Part shown: positions 1 through 11,215 of the stretch, one piece after another
Numbering within the stretch: position 1 is the stretch's first letter
How the letters are laid out: each line of letters starts with the position of its first letter
Assembly: GCA_030144725.1 (NCBI GenBank)
Contig: JASKMD010000009.1
Coordinates: forward strand, 4,637,124 to 4,701,123
DNA length: 64,000 bases
Direction of reading: 5' to 3'
From: Haematococcus lacustris
Taxonomy: Eukaryota; Chlorophyta; Chlorophyceae; Chlamydomonadales; Haematococcaceae
Program-made: the position numbers and the translations under genes
The notes under the pieces: generated by a model
What the model saw: the letters and a program-made list of their open reading frames with translations, nothing else
What the model was told of the DNA's origin: nothing
Database searches by the model: none

Positions 1-800
1 CTGCAGCTACAATTCACCCCCAGGTGCCCTGGCCAAGGCCAGCAACAGCAGCAGCACACCCTTGTGGCCCCTGGCCCTGCCCCTGGCCCTGCCCCTGCCC
101 TGCAGCTGTATCAGTTGCTGCAGCAACAGCTCCTCCAGCCCTGCCCTACTGTGCCCCCTACCCTGCAGCAGCAGCAGCACTTGGAACCTGGCAGGAGCCA
201 CCTGAGTAAGTAAGAGACCTCCCACTTACACTGGTAAAGCACTCAATGCAGCATTGGTAAAACTCAGGTTGTTGTGGACTCATTGTAGCACAATTCCCCC
301 GCACCCGCAGATGTGCCCCTAATGGTGGCAACAGCAAGGAGAGGGTCCGCAAGCGGCACAGTTCAGCCAGGTACCGAAAGCAAACCCCCCTCCTGACCTG
401 CCAACCAACCAAACCCCACCATCTTCCAGTTCGCTCCTCCCTATACTCCTTCCCTCCCATCACCATACCCCCTGCCAGGTTGCCTACCTGCCCCTGCACC
501 CTGCGGCGGCTTGATGCTTTGTCACCAGCCACATGCTCCTCTTCATGGCTCTTCCTGTGCATAACAGGTGTTGAAGAAGTGGCATCCATGGGTCGGGGCC
601 AGGTGGAGAAGCGTGCCAAGACTGCACTTGCTCTGCATGCACAAGACAAGAGCAACATCATCATCAACGATGCCTTGGTGGCATTTCTGCACCGCATGCA
701 AGTGCTAGAGCTTCCAGTGACCAACACAGTGTACAAGCAAGTGTATTCAGCAGTGAACGGACAGGGATTTGTGTGCTCAGTGTCACGCATGGAGCGGTGA
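1..800 (+). CDS. 3' end of an unidentified two-exon gene (partial)
   Basis: Two exons are supported. The first (1-205, open at the window edge) is rich in Gln, Pro and Leu and ends at a GTAAGT donor. The second (568-800) follows an ATAACAG acceptor and ends in TGA. The split codon (one base before the intron, two after) joins the two exons in frame. The last exon encodes about 77 residues with a predicted helical stretch (KSNIIINDALVAFLHRMQVL). I do not recognise a family. A TGTAA polyadenylation motif, typical of volvocine algae, lies at 960-964. An extra small exon inside the 362-bp intron cannot be excluded. Because every neighbouring gene is transposon-borne, this may be too, but nothing in the sequence proves it. 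Confidence 0.5.
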
Positions 801-1215
801 TGGCATGCAACGGCAGCGCTCATGCCGCTCATGTCACTAAGCCCAGCCCTGTGGACACCCAGCTCCATATGTTTCTTTCATGCCTTTCCATGGTCGCATT
901 AGGTTCAATTCTTAGATGTTTGCTCTAATCTTTAACGACATTTTGCATGCAGCACGTGTTGTAACAGTCACGCTTGCAATCTCTCTCTCTAAAGGGGGGG
1001 TAATGACCGTCAAAGCGTCTACGTCAATGTCAAGACGACACACTTCATACCAAACACCCACACAGCTCCCCACCACTGACTCCATGCCACAATGGCCCAA
1101 CTTTACTAACTTCGTAGACAAGCATTGATGCCAGCTGCAAAGTATGGGCACATGGTCGCGTTGCCCAGGTGTATGGTCATGGCAAACATGTTTGTAGTAC
1201 GCAGGCCTGGCAGTG
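801..1215. other. Intergenic / 3' flank, no gene seen
   Basis: This is the 3' untranslated region and flank of the gene above, including TGTAA at 960-964. No ORF with coding character was found on either strand. Confidence 0.4.
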
Positions 1216-1665
1216 TCACAGCTAGCTGTACTACGGATAGTACCTATAGTGGAGGCTCACCAGATCCAGCCACATGCTAGGGTGTGGTGCGCCACATGCC
1301 CCTTGTATGGACAACACCACTACGCGGTGATGCGCTAATGCTGCAAACGTGGTAGCCACCTGCTGCATACCCCCCTTGCATGTATGCATCATGGTTATGC
1401 CTAGCAAGTGCAAGCCTGGCAGTGATCCACATCTAAAGTGTCACAGCTAGCTGTACTACGGATAGTACCTATAGTGGAGGCTCACCAGATCCAGCCACAT
1501 GCTAGGGTGTGGTGCGCCACATGCCCCTTGTATGGACAACACCACTACGCGGTGATGCGCTAATGCTGCAAACGTGGTAGCCACCTGCTGCATACCCCCC
1601 TTGCATGTATGCATCATGGTTATGCCTAGCAAGTGCAAGCCTGGCAGTGATCCACACCCAATGTG
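1216..1665. repeat. 225-bp direct tandem duplication
   Basis: Two head-to-tail copies of a 225-bp unit start at 1216 and 1441. They look identical except at the junction: about 30 bp ending in GTGATCCACA differ at the distal ends. A partial third start (GCCTGGCAGTG...TGTCACAGCTA) follows to about 1675. The unit has no convincing ORF. It lies between the KDZ transposase 3' end and the upstream gene, so it could be subterminal sequence of the KDZ element. Confidence 0.85.
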
Positions 1666-1988
1666 TCACAGCTAACCCAGCTCAGCACCCACTTTGACGC
1701 TGACTCTTGAAGTCACGTTGTCGCATGCTGCCCTTTGCCCATTCACGGTCGACGGCTGAAGCGGTGCAACACTCGTGGTAGTTGAGCTTTTTTTATTGGA
1801 ATGCTTACATTACAAGCTTGTCAAGCTAGTCATGCTGTCGTTACACGCCAATCTTCGGCACATGTGTACAATTTATCCACCTCATCATGAGGCTTCCAGC
1901 CAGCTCCATCATATTGCTGACGTTATGTCAAGCAATTAGAAAAAGGCGTTGTAGGCACCCCCATGCGCCCAGCCTCAGGATACTTCGT
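1666..1988. other. 3' flank of the KDZ transposase gene
   Basis: This is non-coding sequence downstream (minus strand) of the KDZ stop codon. Read on the minus strand it contains TGTAA near 1808-1814 (GCTTGTAATGTAAG), a plausible polyadenylation signal. A T-run lies at 1788-1795. Confidence 0.4.
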
Positions 1989-4900
1989 TCATGCCCACAG
2001 CAGCTTCTGCAACTGTGCCAGCATGCCCTCATAGTGAGTGATGTGCTGCTGAAGGTAGAACTGCCTCCCACCTGCCTGCGCTCCCTCCCCCGCCTGCGCT
2101 GCTGCGTATGCAGCCCGGCTAGCACGCAAAATGAAGTGCAGCCATGCATTCAGCCGTGCTCGCTCTAGTTTCAGCAACGCTAGCTGCTCCAAGCATCTCT
2201 GGCTGTCGCTGAGCAGGTGGAAGAACTGCCGACCAAAGAAGAGGACCTTGCCCTCTTGAGAGGTCTGGGATTCCCTCTCCCAAGGTGCTGGCTCCCCCCG
2301 CACCATGCTACGCAGCTGGCTGCTGGTCACGCGAACCTGCAAGGGCATGCCCAGGAGTGCCAGATTGTGCCCAGGCATGACCTAGCTAGCTGCCACAACT
2401 GCAGCCATATGCTGCCACATGCATGCTAACAGCCTTGATGCCACACATGCTGACCTGGTTGGGATGCTGGGTAGTGCCAAGCACCTCCCACAGTGCCAGC
2501 TGGTCCACCAGCTGGTGGGCTTGCTTCATCTTGGCTTGGCTCTGTCTTGCCAAGGCTCTGGTGTCCTTGTCTGCCACGCCCCACTCCTTCTGCTGGGTCT
2601 CCAGCTGGGTCACGAGTAGCACGGCCTGCCACACCATGCTCTGCAGGCTGCATAGGCACACACACAACAAGGCACAAGGCCTTGATGATGACTGTGTTGG
2701 TTGCCTGTAGCTGGCTGGCTGTCTGCTGTGAGTGAGATGTGTCTCCACCTTGCGCTCACCTAGCCATCTTCGCAGCCTTCAGCCTCGCCAAGCCCAGGGT
2801 GTGCACGGAGCCAGCCACGTCAGGGCTGCACCAGGAGCCGGACTGGTTGTTGACACGGTGGGTCATGCCCAGCATCAGCACCTTCTCCTCCATGGCCCAG
2901 CCTTGGTCTTTAGCTCTGCCAGCTGCATGACCAAGTCGGCTGCATGCACGCACAACCTAGACACAGGCTGGTACATTGTGGCATGTGAAGGCAGCAAGTG
3001 CGGTGGCAGCCCTAGCCTCACCCGCACCTTTCTTTTTCAGCATGTCGGCATGCTTGCCAATCAAGAAGTCGACCATGTTGGCCTGCTTGTCAAACGCAAT
3101 GCCAGCCAATACGATCTGCATGGCGTCTGTGCGGTGAGCATGTGTCATGTACTTCACCAACGGGCTCATGTCCTGCATGCAGTGCCAAGCAGTGCCGAGT
3201 GCCCAAAGTGCCGAAGTATTGCACTGTTGCTGACCACATTGCACCCACATTGCTGCTGGCCATTACAGACAATTGTGAGCGCTCAACTCACTTTCAGCCC
3301 TGCCCATGACTGCTCAGCCTGCTCGCCCACACGCCAAGAAGCCCCCTCTTGGAAGCGCGCATTGTTCTCCATCTGGCAGGGTTGGTCATGCGAGGCTGCG
3401 TGCATCCAGGGCACCCACAGCTCCACGTCAGCCCATGCAGGCCTCAGGCCATGCACGCCCACGTAGTTCTTCCAAGTCTTCTTCAAGCGGCAGGCAAAGT
3501 CCACGTAGATGTGGCAGGATGTGACATGCAGCAGCGCTCTCTCCAGCAGCAGAAGGTAGTAGGTGAATTGCTCCGGCGTCCTCATGTCACAGAAGAGACC
3601 TCGCGCAGGCACACCATGGCAGCAGGTGGCCCCGACCACCCCAAAGACGTCGATGCCCCTGGCTGCAGCCTTTGCAGCAGTGGGTCTGGAGCAGGACAGC
3701 TGAGCTGAGCAGGAGTGGTCGACTCCTAGGTCCCCCCCAGCCATGCTGTAGGCCAGGTTCAGCTGCCCAGCTGCATGCCTCCGCTGCACCACACCATCTA
3801 GCCCATCCAGCCCAATGTCTACGTAGGTGGAAATGCGCGGCTGGATAGCCTGGCTTGCCAGACCAGCGCTCTTAAAGTGGCAGAACTTTTGCACTGCATC
3901 AATGCTGAACGCCACAGGGTAAGGAGTGGGTGCACACAAACCTGCACAAGGGCAATGCGCATGGCAGGGTGAGGTGTGGGTGGGAGTGCAAACAGGTGGG
4001 AACAGGTGGCTTACCTGTTGCGTCGCCTACTGCTGGACCAACTACATTTCAACAGCATGCACTAAAACATTGTCAAAACTTGACAACAAGGACAGCTACA
4101 GAGCTTACAGAGCTTACATTGATTACCTTCTGCCCCACAACTTGCTGCACCTTCGGCGTCAAAGGGGCCTGCTCCTGCTTCCCCCTCCTCCTCTGCGGCA
4201 ACATCAGCATCATAGCATGTGCCACACCCATGTGCTACACAAGTGAAAGAACTTGTTGCTGCCGTGTTGCTGAGGCGCACCAGGCAAGGTGACGCAGAGT
4301 GGGCAGTCAGCAAAGGGCCCATTAGGCAGCCTTGAGCAACCCAGGGCTGTCAAGGTGGTGGCACCATGCGCCGCTGCTTGGTAGCTGAAGTACGCGTTAC
4401 TCAGCGCGTCAACCCTGATGGGCAGCCTTGCTGGGTGAAGCGTGTAGGGGTGGTGCACTGTGTGAATCATTTCTGTGTACCCTGTGCAAAAGACAGACAG
4501 TGTCAGCTAACCAGCTATGCAGTGGTAGCAAACCAACTAGCCATGCAGACACCATGCAAAGGTGCGAGAGCAAAGATGCAAGTGTCCTACCTAACATGCT
4601 CATGGCGTGCGCCATGGCTGGCGAGTACGCCTGCAGGAGGGTCTGATCAAACCAGATGCTGGGCTCCTTGGGGGTGTTGCCCCAGCACCCATGGGGGACA
4701 GGTGACACCGGCACCACGTTGTTGCACCCTGTGCAAATACGCTGGTGTATGCGCAGAGTGCAGCGGTGCTGCATGCTGACATACTCCACTGTGCACCATT
4801 TGTCTGGCTGCTGCACCACTGCTGCACCAGGACAGCAATGGATCTGTTCCTGGTTGATCTGGTCTTGGAAGTCATCCTGAATAAGCCGCTGCCGGCGAGC

Positions 4901-5434
4901 CGCTGCTGCTGCTTGTGAGGGCGCGTACGCAACAAGGTCATGCTTGTCCGCAGCCTCACGATCTCGCCAAGCGGCATTAACTGCTTCAACCCTATGTTGG
5001 TGGCCCCTGCCGCCTGCTGCCTGCCGCTTGCTGCCTCCTGCACCAAGACAGCATGCCTCCTGGTCCTGGTCCTGCTCCTGATCTGGGTCTACCTGGTCCT
5101 GGAGCTCCAGCTGGTCGTGGTATGCATGCTGAGTTGCACGCTGGGGAGCAGGCTGACCAGGGCGGCTTCGCCTTCGCAAAGGCTGGGCTGGCTGGGCTCG
5201 CTGGGCTGGGCTCGCTGGGCTGGCAGTACCACTCATGCTGAACTTAACGGTTTGGCCTGCGCCCCGCTCTCGGCGCGGGTTTCCTGGCTGCATTGCGTAG
5301 TTCAGCAAGATTCTGCGTTGTGGTGGGGGCGGGCGCAGGGAGCCAGCGCATTGGCTGCCCCGCAACGTGCTGGGAACGGCTAGTTGCCGCTGGGTGCGGC
5401 TGCGGCCTGGCGGAGCTGGCGGTTGGGGCTTCAA
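1989..5434 (-). CDS. KDZ (Kyakuja-Dileera-Zisupton) family transposase, multi-exon
   Basis: This is a DDE-type transposase of the KDZ superfamily. Exons I can support: 5434-4591, 4481-4281, 4234 to about 4123, and 3941-3292. The first three introns (4590-4482, 4280-4235, 4122-3942) all sit after codon base 1 and keep the frame. Further exons lie in 3250-2957, 2953-2756, 2748-2386 and 2378-1989, with boundaries unresolved. The N-terminus is disordered and Gln/Pro-rich. It is followed by a cysteine cluster (HRCTLRIHQRICTGCN) typical of CxC domains attached to KDZ transposases. The core shows FSIDAVQKF, CCHGVPARGLFCDMRTPEQF, HIYVDFACRLKKTW and a VPWMHAASHDQPC...W block, which matches KDZ order. 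A helical C-terminal region (LEQLALLKLERARLNAWL) ends the protein. Start chosen as the first Met of the frame; Met at about 5236 (MSGTAS) is an alternative. A frame change near 3200 may be an unmodelled intron or damage. Confidence 0.82.
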
Positions 5435-6030
5435 ACTTTTCTGCCTTTTACTGATGTACCGAATCTGAGAATGGTCAGATTTTTAACCGTGTGTATTATC
5501 TGGACAGCGGCTAGTAAATCTACCTCACAGGTGGAAGAGTTACCGGGAGACTTGATTGAGCTCGGCTTGCAAGCTCCCGCAAAGCTGTGGATGTTGATGA
5601 TGCCCCGCAATCACAACAACCTCCTGCACCGCACCCTCCCGTGTAATACCGAGTGCGGCAGAGATTGCCCCAAAAGTTGTTTGCGGTTGGCCCTCAACCA
5701 TCCATCATTACAAACCTCCATCCATCATTACTAACCTCACATCATTACATCATGACTCTTAGCCTACATCATTACATCACCACTTGTGGTCCTGCCAATC
5801 ACTGCATGCATGGTATGGGCAAGGGATCTGACTCTTGCAAGGGCTGGTCTCAGGGTCGATACCTAACCCTAGAGGCTGAATAATGCTGGGCTCGGCAACA
5901 TAGGCACGCTTTGTTGTCAGCGCATTTGCATAGCACTGTCGGGATAGCAAACGAGCTTGGGCTACATTGAGTTGTTCCTGCATGGGGGTGAAGGGGGCAT
6001 GGGGGTGAAGGATGCATGGGGGGAAGGCAG
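5435..6030. other. Upstream flank of the KDZ gene, AT-richer simple sequence
   Basis: No gene seen. It contains irregular copies of CATCATTAC (about 5698-5790) and short GGGGGTGAAGG/CATGGGGG repeats (5980-6025). It presumably holds the KDZ promoter and the right end of the KDZ element, but I could not identify terminal inverted repeats. Confidence 0.35.
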
Positions 6031-6359
6031 CTACAGTACTGTAGACACCCTATAGTACTGTAGACCCCTACAGTACTGTAGACCCCTACAGTACTGTAGA
6101 CATCCCACAGTACTGTAGATACCTACAGTACTGTAGACACCTACAGTACTGTAGACACCTACAGTACTGTAGACACCCTACAATACTGTAGACCCCTACA
6201 GTATTGTAGACCCCTACAGTACTGTAGACATCCTACAGTACTGTAGATACCTACAGTACTGTAGACACCCTACAGTACTGTAGACCCCTACAGTACTGTG
6301 AACACCTACAGTACTGAAGACATCCTACAGTACTGTAGACACCTACAGTACTGTAGACA
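6031..6359. repeat. Palindromic satellite, CTACAGTACTGTAG units (left part)
   Basis: This is a tandem array of about 18 copies of the perfect 14-bp palindrome CTACAGTACTGTAG. Copies are separated by 3-5 bp spacers (ACACC, ACCC, ATACC, ACATCC). The array continues at 10837-10940 on the far side of the inserted LINE. The same palindrome recurs at 13442 and 30450-30566. Confidence 0.95.
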
Positions 6360-9300
6360 AGAAGAAGACTACTCCGGTATTCACCGGCGTGCATTAAGGG
6401 AGGAGCTACCGCCTGGGGCGCGGCCTGCTCCCACCATCCAGCCAAAGAAGAGGCGTCCCCCCTACCCTCCCCCCCCTTTGGTAGCCCTGAGTCTGTAGCT
6501 TGTCTTTGCAATTGAGTGGGCTGCCTCCATGGCGTGTCTAGTTAGCTTGTTGAGCAGCTTGGTAGTGTTGGCTTGTGTGATCCCTAGGGTCAAGAGGTGT
6601 TGCCGTGTGTGCGCCTCGTAGGTTATGCCCCCTATGCCTAGTAGGATTGGTATGATAGCGACCATATGGTCTTCCTTGCGTATGGTCTCGGCTAAGTGGG
6701 TGTGTTGAGTGAGTGCCTTGTTTAATTGGTCCGTCCACCGTGAGTCCGGGCAGTATTTGATTTCTATGATACAGACCCGCTTGGTGTCTTTGCCGTCCTT
6801 GCTTGCCTTCTTATGAGGGAGCACCATGAGGATATCCGGCCTGGTGGTGTGTTTAGTATCTTCTGGTTTCAATCCGAGTGTTTGGAGTGTTGTGTGTAGC
6901 GTGTCACTCGGGAGGTCCAGACTTTCCTTTGCGCCCTTCTCCCAGCTGCCGGTGTCCGCAAAGCTGATGTACCCGCCTAGGGTTCCCTTGCTTATAGCTT
7001 TAGTGATGAGGCGGCCCGCCCCGTTGTGTCTTTCCTGCACCATCGGTAGTGTCTCGCTGCAGCCGGAGAGGAGGTGAGTGGCACTATCCGCTTCCCCGCA
7101 GAGTGGGCATCGGTCATCCGTCGCCCGTTTCCAGCGCATAGCTAGTTTTTGGTTGTATAGCCCCCCGGTGCGGTAGAGTAGGGCAGTGCGTTGCGCGTGG
7201 GTGGAGATGTTCGTGTCGACCATCACTCTTTCGCCCGCTCCTTGTGCTGCGACCTTCGTAATTTCTTGGGACATTTGGTAGTAGATGCTGTCCTGGTTTG
7301 CAAGGCCCAGCTTGTGTTTGCGGTGCATGTGTGCTCGCACGCTTTGGCGGCAGTCCGGCAGTGGGGCGGGGGATTCGCCGTCGGTGGCGTTGCAGAGCCA
7401 GTTCTTCGTCTCTGTCCGTGTGGTTGGGCTGTAGGCCGGGGTATTGGCAAGCTCTGGGTGTAGCGCCGCGTGCTTGGCGAGGACATCGGCGCCTTCGTTG
7501 CCGATGATGCCCGAGTGGGCCCTGACTTTGAGGAATTGGATTGTCACGGGGCTGTCGATGATAAGGGTAGCGATGGCTGTCAGGATGTCGTTGTGTCTGT
7601 GGGTAATGAGCGACATCGGGTTAGCGAGGGCTCTGCGGATCTGGTAGAGGGAGCAAAGGCTATCGGTGGCGATGCGTTTGGCCCCTGCTTTGAGTGCCGC
7701 GTGTATCGCTGTGAGTTCTGCCTTGTTGATGGTGTTGCTTTCTGGGTCGTTCAGGGCGGCTGTGATGAGGACGTTGATATAGACGGGATATAGACCCCCG
7801 CCCCGACGCTCGCCGGGGCTGCCCCTGAGGTCTTAATGCAGCTGCCGTCCGTGTACGCGATCGTGGCCCATTCGGTGATGGCCATCCGTGGCTGCGTCGT
7901 GGAATGGTGCGTGAGTTGTTCGTGGCTGCGTTGGTGCCCCGAGGTGGGGAGGTCCCTGTCCAGCGGCAAGCGCATATGTTGTTTGTGACCGCTAGGGGGT
8001 GTGGCTGGCTGGCTTTGATTCGTTGGTCTGTTGCGAATTGGGTGTGTATCTCGTTGAGGGTGGAGGGCAGTGGCAGTGCTAGCCAGCCAACCTTGGGGGT
8101 TGCCTTTGGTGACGAGTTGTTGTCCTGCTGCATTCCAAATGACGTAGATGTGGAGTTTGGCGTGCTTGCCTGGCTTGGGGCATCTGGTCTTGGTGGGGGG
8201 TATGCTAGCCAGGTGCTGGCAGTACTCAGGGTAGCGCCGCAGGGTGTCAATGTGTTTAGGGTAGGAGATGCCCTTTTTCCCAGGGATCAACATGATGGTG
8301 GCCATGGCCTCCTCTTGAGTAGCTGAATGTATAGCATGGTTGCCACTGCATCATCTGCCGGTACGTTCCATGTGGATAAGCCAGTGTGGCGTACCAGTAG
8401 GCAGTTGTGGTGTGCCCCAAAGGCCGTGTCGTTGGTGTCAGGGCTCCAATACGTGGTGGTTTCAGGTCTAACTGTGAGTGGATCAGCCCATCTTTGCACG
8501 GTGCTTGGGAAGCTTCGTGTGGTGTGTAGGGTGTTAAGGGCTTTGTCTTGTGCCCCTCTCATGGGGTGGTGGCTGCTCTGTGCGTCCTGTCTCCTTAGTA
8601 GGGCCACTACCTCTGTGGCCAGGTTGCGTGTGTGTGGTGTGTGCTGTAACCAAGCGTGTAGATGTTGGTGTTGGTCTTTTGTCAGGAGGCCAACTGTGCG
8701 ACCCGACTCGTCGTGGACCGTTACGTGTTGCACTAAGTCGTGCCGTGGCATAATGGGCTCCCCCGTGCTGAGGCTCATCGCGGGGGCGGTCATGTGAGGG
8801 TGAAGTTGGAGGAAGGTTTCGCAATTGCCCGTCCCGACGATGTCCGTCTGCGGGTTGATGGGGTAGGTGTGAAAGGTGGCCTTCGAGTGCAGGTTGGTGC
8901 ACCGGGGTAGCCAGGTGTGCGGGTCCGGTAGTCCCTGTCGGGTGTGGGCCGGCAGGTGCGCGTCGGGTCTCGCGTGTCTGGCCTCTTGTATCTGCCTGTT
9001 TTCCTCGTCGTAGTCGTTGCGCTTTGCCATGTAGTCCAGGTGTGCCGTGATGAGCGGCGCCGGTTCGAGAGTGGGGTGCCAGTGTACTCGTATGAGGTCC
9101 GAGTGCGCTGACTGGCGCATGGTTGTCTTAAAGTCATTGCTGCCGAACTTGCATATAGGGCACAGCCAGTATCCTGGTTCCTTGTGTCTTGACAGGTGGG
9201 CTTCCTCTAGGCAGGCTGGGTGGTAGGCCCTCTTGCAGTTGTGGCACGTTGGGCTGTCTCCTCTTGGTAGCCAGCACAGCTCACAAGTGCATACGTCCTT

Positions 9301-10836
9301 AGCCTCTTCCCTGCTGATGGTCTCTATGTGTGTGGGTGTATAGCCTTCTTCTGCACATAGTGGTAAAGCCCATCTATCTATGACTGTGGGCTTCCAATGC
9401 ACCTTGTAGTAGTTTTCCTTGTTGATGCCGTCCCATTGCCAGCCATCTATGCTGCTTATGGCCTCTTGGTGGCCGTACATGGCCCCTAGTATGCAGCCTA
9501 GGTTCTTGGGTTTACATCGGCAGGCTTTATCCACCTTCCAGCTGGAGAGTCCTGGGAGGTCAAGGCCTACTATGCGCACTATATCCTGCGGGATAGTTTG
9601 GGTCTGCCTGCCCTCATTGTTCCGTTTCGTGCCCGCCTTGGGTGGCGTGGGCTTCGTTGGGGCCGATTGTGTTGCTCGTTGCTCTCGTTTCAGCAGTCGT
9701 GAGCTCGTCCTAGTGGCATCATGGGCTGCGGGTGCCGTTGCGGCCCGGTCCGCCGTTGCTGGTTGCGTTGCGTGCATGGCCGCATACGCTTTCATATCCA
9801 TATAGCGAGTTCTGGTGTCTGGCACTGCGGGTGTGGGCGCAAGTTCCGTGAGGCCCGCGGCCCATGTAGTGATTTTGCGTTGGTCGGGCGGGAGGTCGAG
9901 TGATGTGTTGCGGCTGTCTCGGATGGCACGCGTGGCGGTCGCGTCTGGGCATGAGGGTTGGGCCGCCATGGCCGCAAGTTTGTTGAGGGCAATGATGTGC
10001 TTCTGCTTGACCTTTTTTCCGTACTTCGATGTGAGCATGCTACCGGTGATAATGTGTGTGTTGTCCTTGCAGCTGAGTTCAGAAGCGTGCTGGATGCCTA
10101 GGCTTTTGAGGCAGGTGATGCTGGCGCTGACGACATCGTGTGCTTGAGAGCTGCCGGCCTGTGTGATGAGGCGGCCGAGTGTTTGGCATTCCTCATGATA
10201 GAGAGGTAGCCCCTCTTCCGTGGCCGTTAGCCCGGATATATAGGCATAGACTAGCTGCCGTGCCCTAAGGGTGTGATGAAGGAGGGTGAGCATGCGGTGT
10301 CCTTGTGTGCTAGCCTGGGTATTGAGCCATGTGATTTGTTTGTGCAGCATGCTCCTCGAGATGTGGGCGTGTGCCACGTCTGTGGACTGGAGGCTGTGTG
10401 TGAGGGCTGTCGTGTTGCGGGCGTGATATTCTTGGGCAGTGGAGCTAATGCCTATGCCTAGTTTGTCAGCGTCTTCTCTGATGATGGCATTGGGCGTTCC
10501 TAGGGGGAGTCGGAGTTTGAGCTTCACGCATTGATTGATGGACCTGTCGTACAGCTCAAGGTCCCCTGGGGTGCAGGGCACGGCGCAGAAGCTGTAGGCT
10601 AGGCTGGGTATGATGGCCGTGCGGATGATGTGTATGGCCTGCCTAGCGCTAGCAAAGGAGCGTCTGAGTCTCTCGAGTTTTTGGCGGAGCTGGGTGATCA
10701 TAGCGGTGTGTTGTGGTTTCCAGTCCAGCGTCATGGTGATGAGCACACCCAAGTAGGTGAAAGGTGAGGTCGGGCGGTGGTAGGTGACGGGTTTCCCTTG
10801 TAGGCTGACGGTTTGGAGTTGTTGGCGGGCCCGCTT
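6360..10836 (-). mobile_element. Dualen/RandI-like LINE, copy 1, 5'-truncated
   Basis: This is a minus-strand non-LTR retrotransposon about 83% alike by eye to the 3' half of copy 2 (16691-28730). It starts inside the reverse-transcriptase domain, so the 5' part is missing, as expected from incomplete target-primed reverse transcription. It is flanked by the 12-bp direct repeat GTACTGTAGACA (6348-6359 and 10837-10848), which is part of the palindromic satellite it entered. Part of this match could come from the satellite rather than a target duplication. No poly-A tail is visible at the 3' end. Confidence 0.85.
6462..10833 (-). pseudogene. Broken LINE polyprotein: RT C-terminal part, PHD finger, RNase H, CCHC finger, restriction-like endonuclease
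   Basis: Three minus-strand frames cover one former protein: 10833-8287, about 8305-7751, and 7616-6462, so there are frameshifts near 8300 and 7650-7750. In order they encode the post-YADD part of reverse transcriptase, a Cys-rich block with a PHD-type finger (CELCW..., CHNCKRAYHPACLEEAHL, WLCPICKF), RNase H (AYTDGSCI, then the VRAHSGIIGNEGADVLAKHA end), a CCHC finger (CPLCGEADSATHLLSGC) and a C-terminal PD-(D/E)XK-like block (RPDILMV ... IIEIKYC.D). That last block is the restriction-like endonuclease expected in Dualen-type elements. It is present here but cut off in copy 2. The element is dead: truncated and frameshifted. Confidence 0.85.
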
Positions 10837-10940
10837 GTACTGTAGACACCCTACAGTACTGTAGACACCTACAGTACTGTAGACACCCTACAGTACTGTA
10901 GACACCCTACAGTACTGTAGACACCTACAGTACTGTAGGC
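10837..10940. repeat. Palindromic satellite, CTACAGTACTGTAG units (right part)
   Basis: This is the continuation of the array at 6031-6359, with the same palindrome and the spacers ACACC/ACACCC. The LINE copy lies between the two parts. Confidence 0.93.
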
Positions 10941-11215
10941 AGCAGCAGCGTGGGTGGCAGCAGCAGCAGGGGGGGGGGCAGCAGCAGCAGTAGGGGGGCA
11001 GCAGCAGCAGCAGGGGCGCAGCAGCAGCAGCAGTAGGGGGGCAGCAGCAGCAGCAGGGGCGCAGCAGCAGCAGCAGTAGGGGGGCAGCAGCAGCAGCAGC
11101 AGGGGGGCAGCAGCAGCAGCAGGGGGGGCAGTAGCAGCAGTAGGGGGGCAGCAGCAGCAGCAGGGGCGCAGCAGCAGCAGCAGCAGTGGCAGCAGCAGCA
11201 GATATAGTAGGGGCA
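10941..11215. repeat. GCAGCAGCAG / GGGGGGCA minisatellite
   Basis: Imperfect units of GCAGCAGCAGCAG are separated by GGGGCGCA or TAGGGGGGCA. The long minus-strand frames across it are repeats of Leu/Pro/Cys/Ala codons without coding evidence. Confidence 0.9.

Noticed and set aside
6031..6359. CRISPR-like regularly spaced palindromes
   Set aside because: The spacers are only 3-5 bp and nearly constant, and no cas genes exist. This is a eukaryotic satellite.
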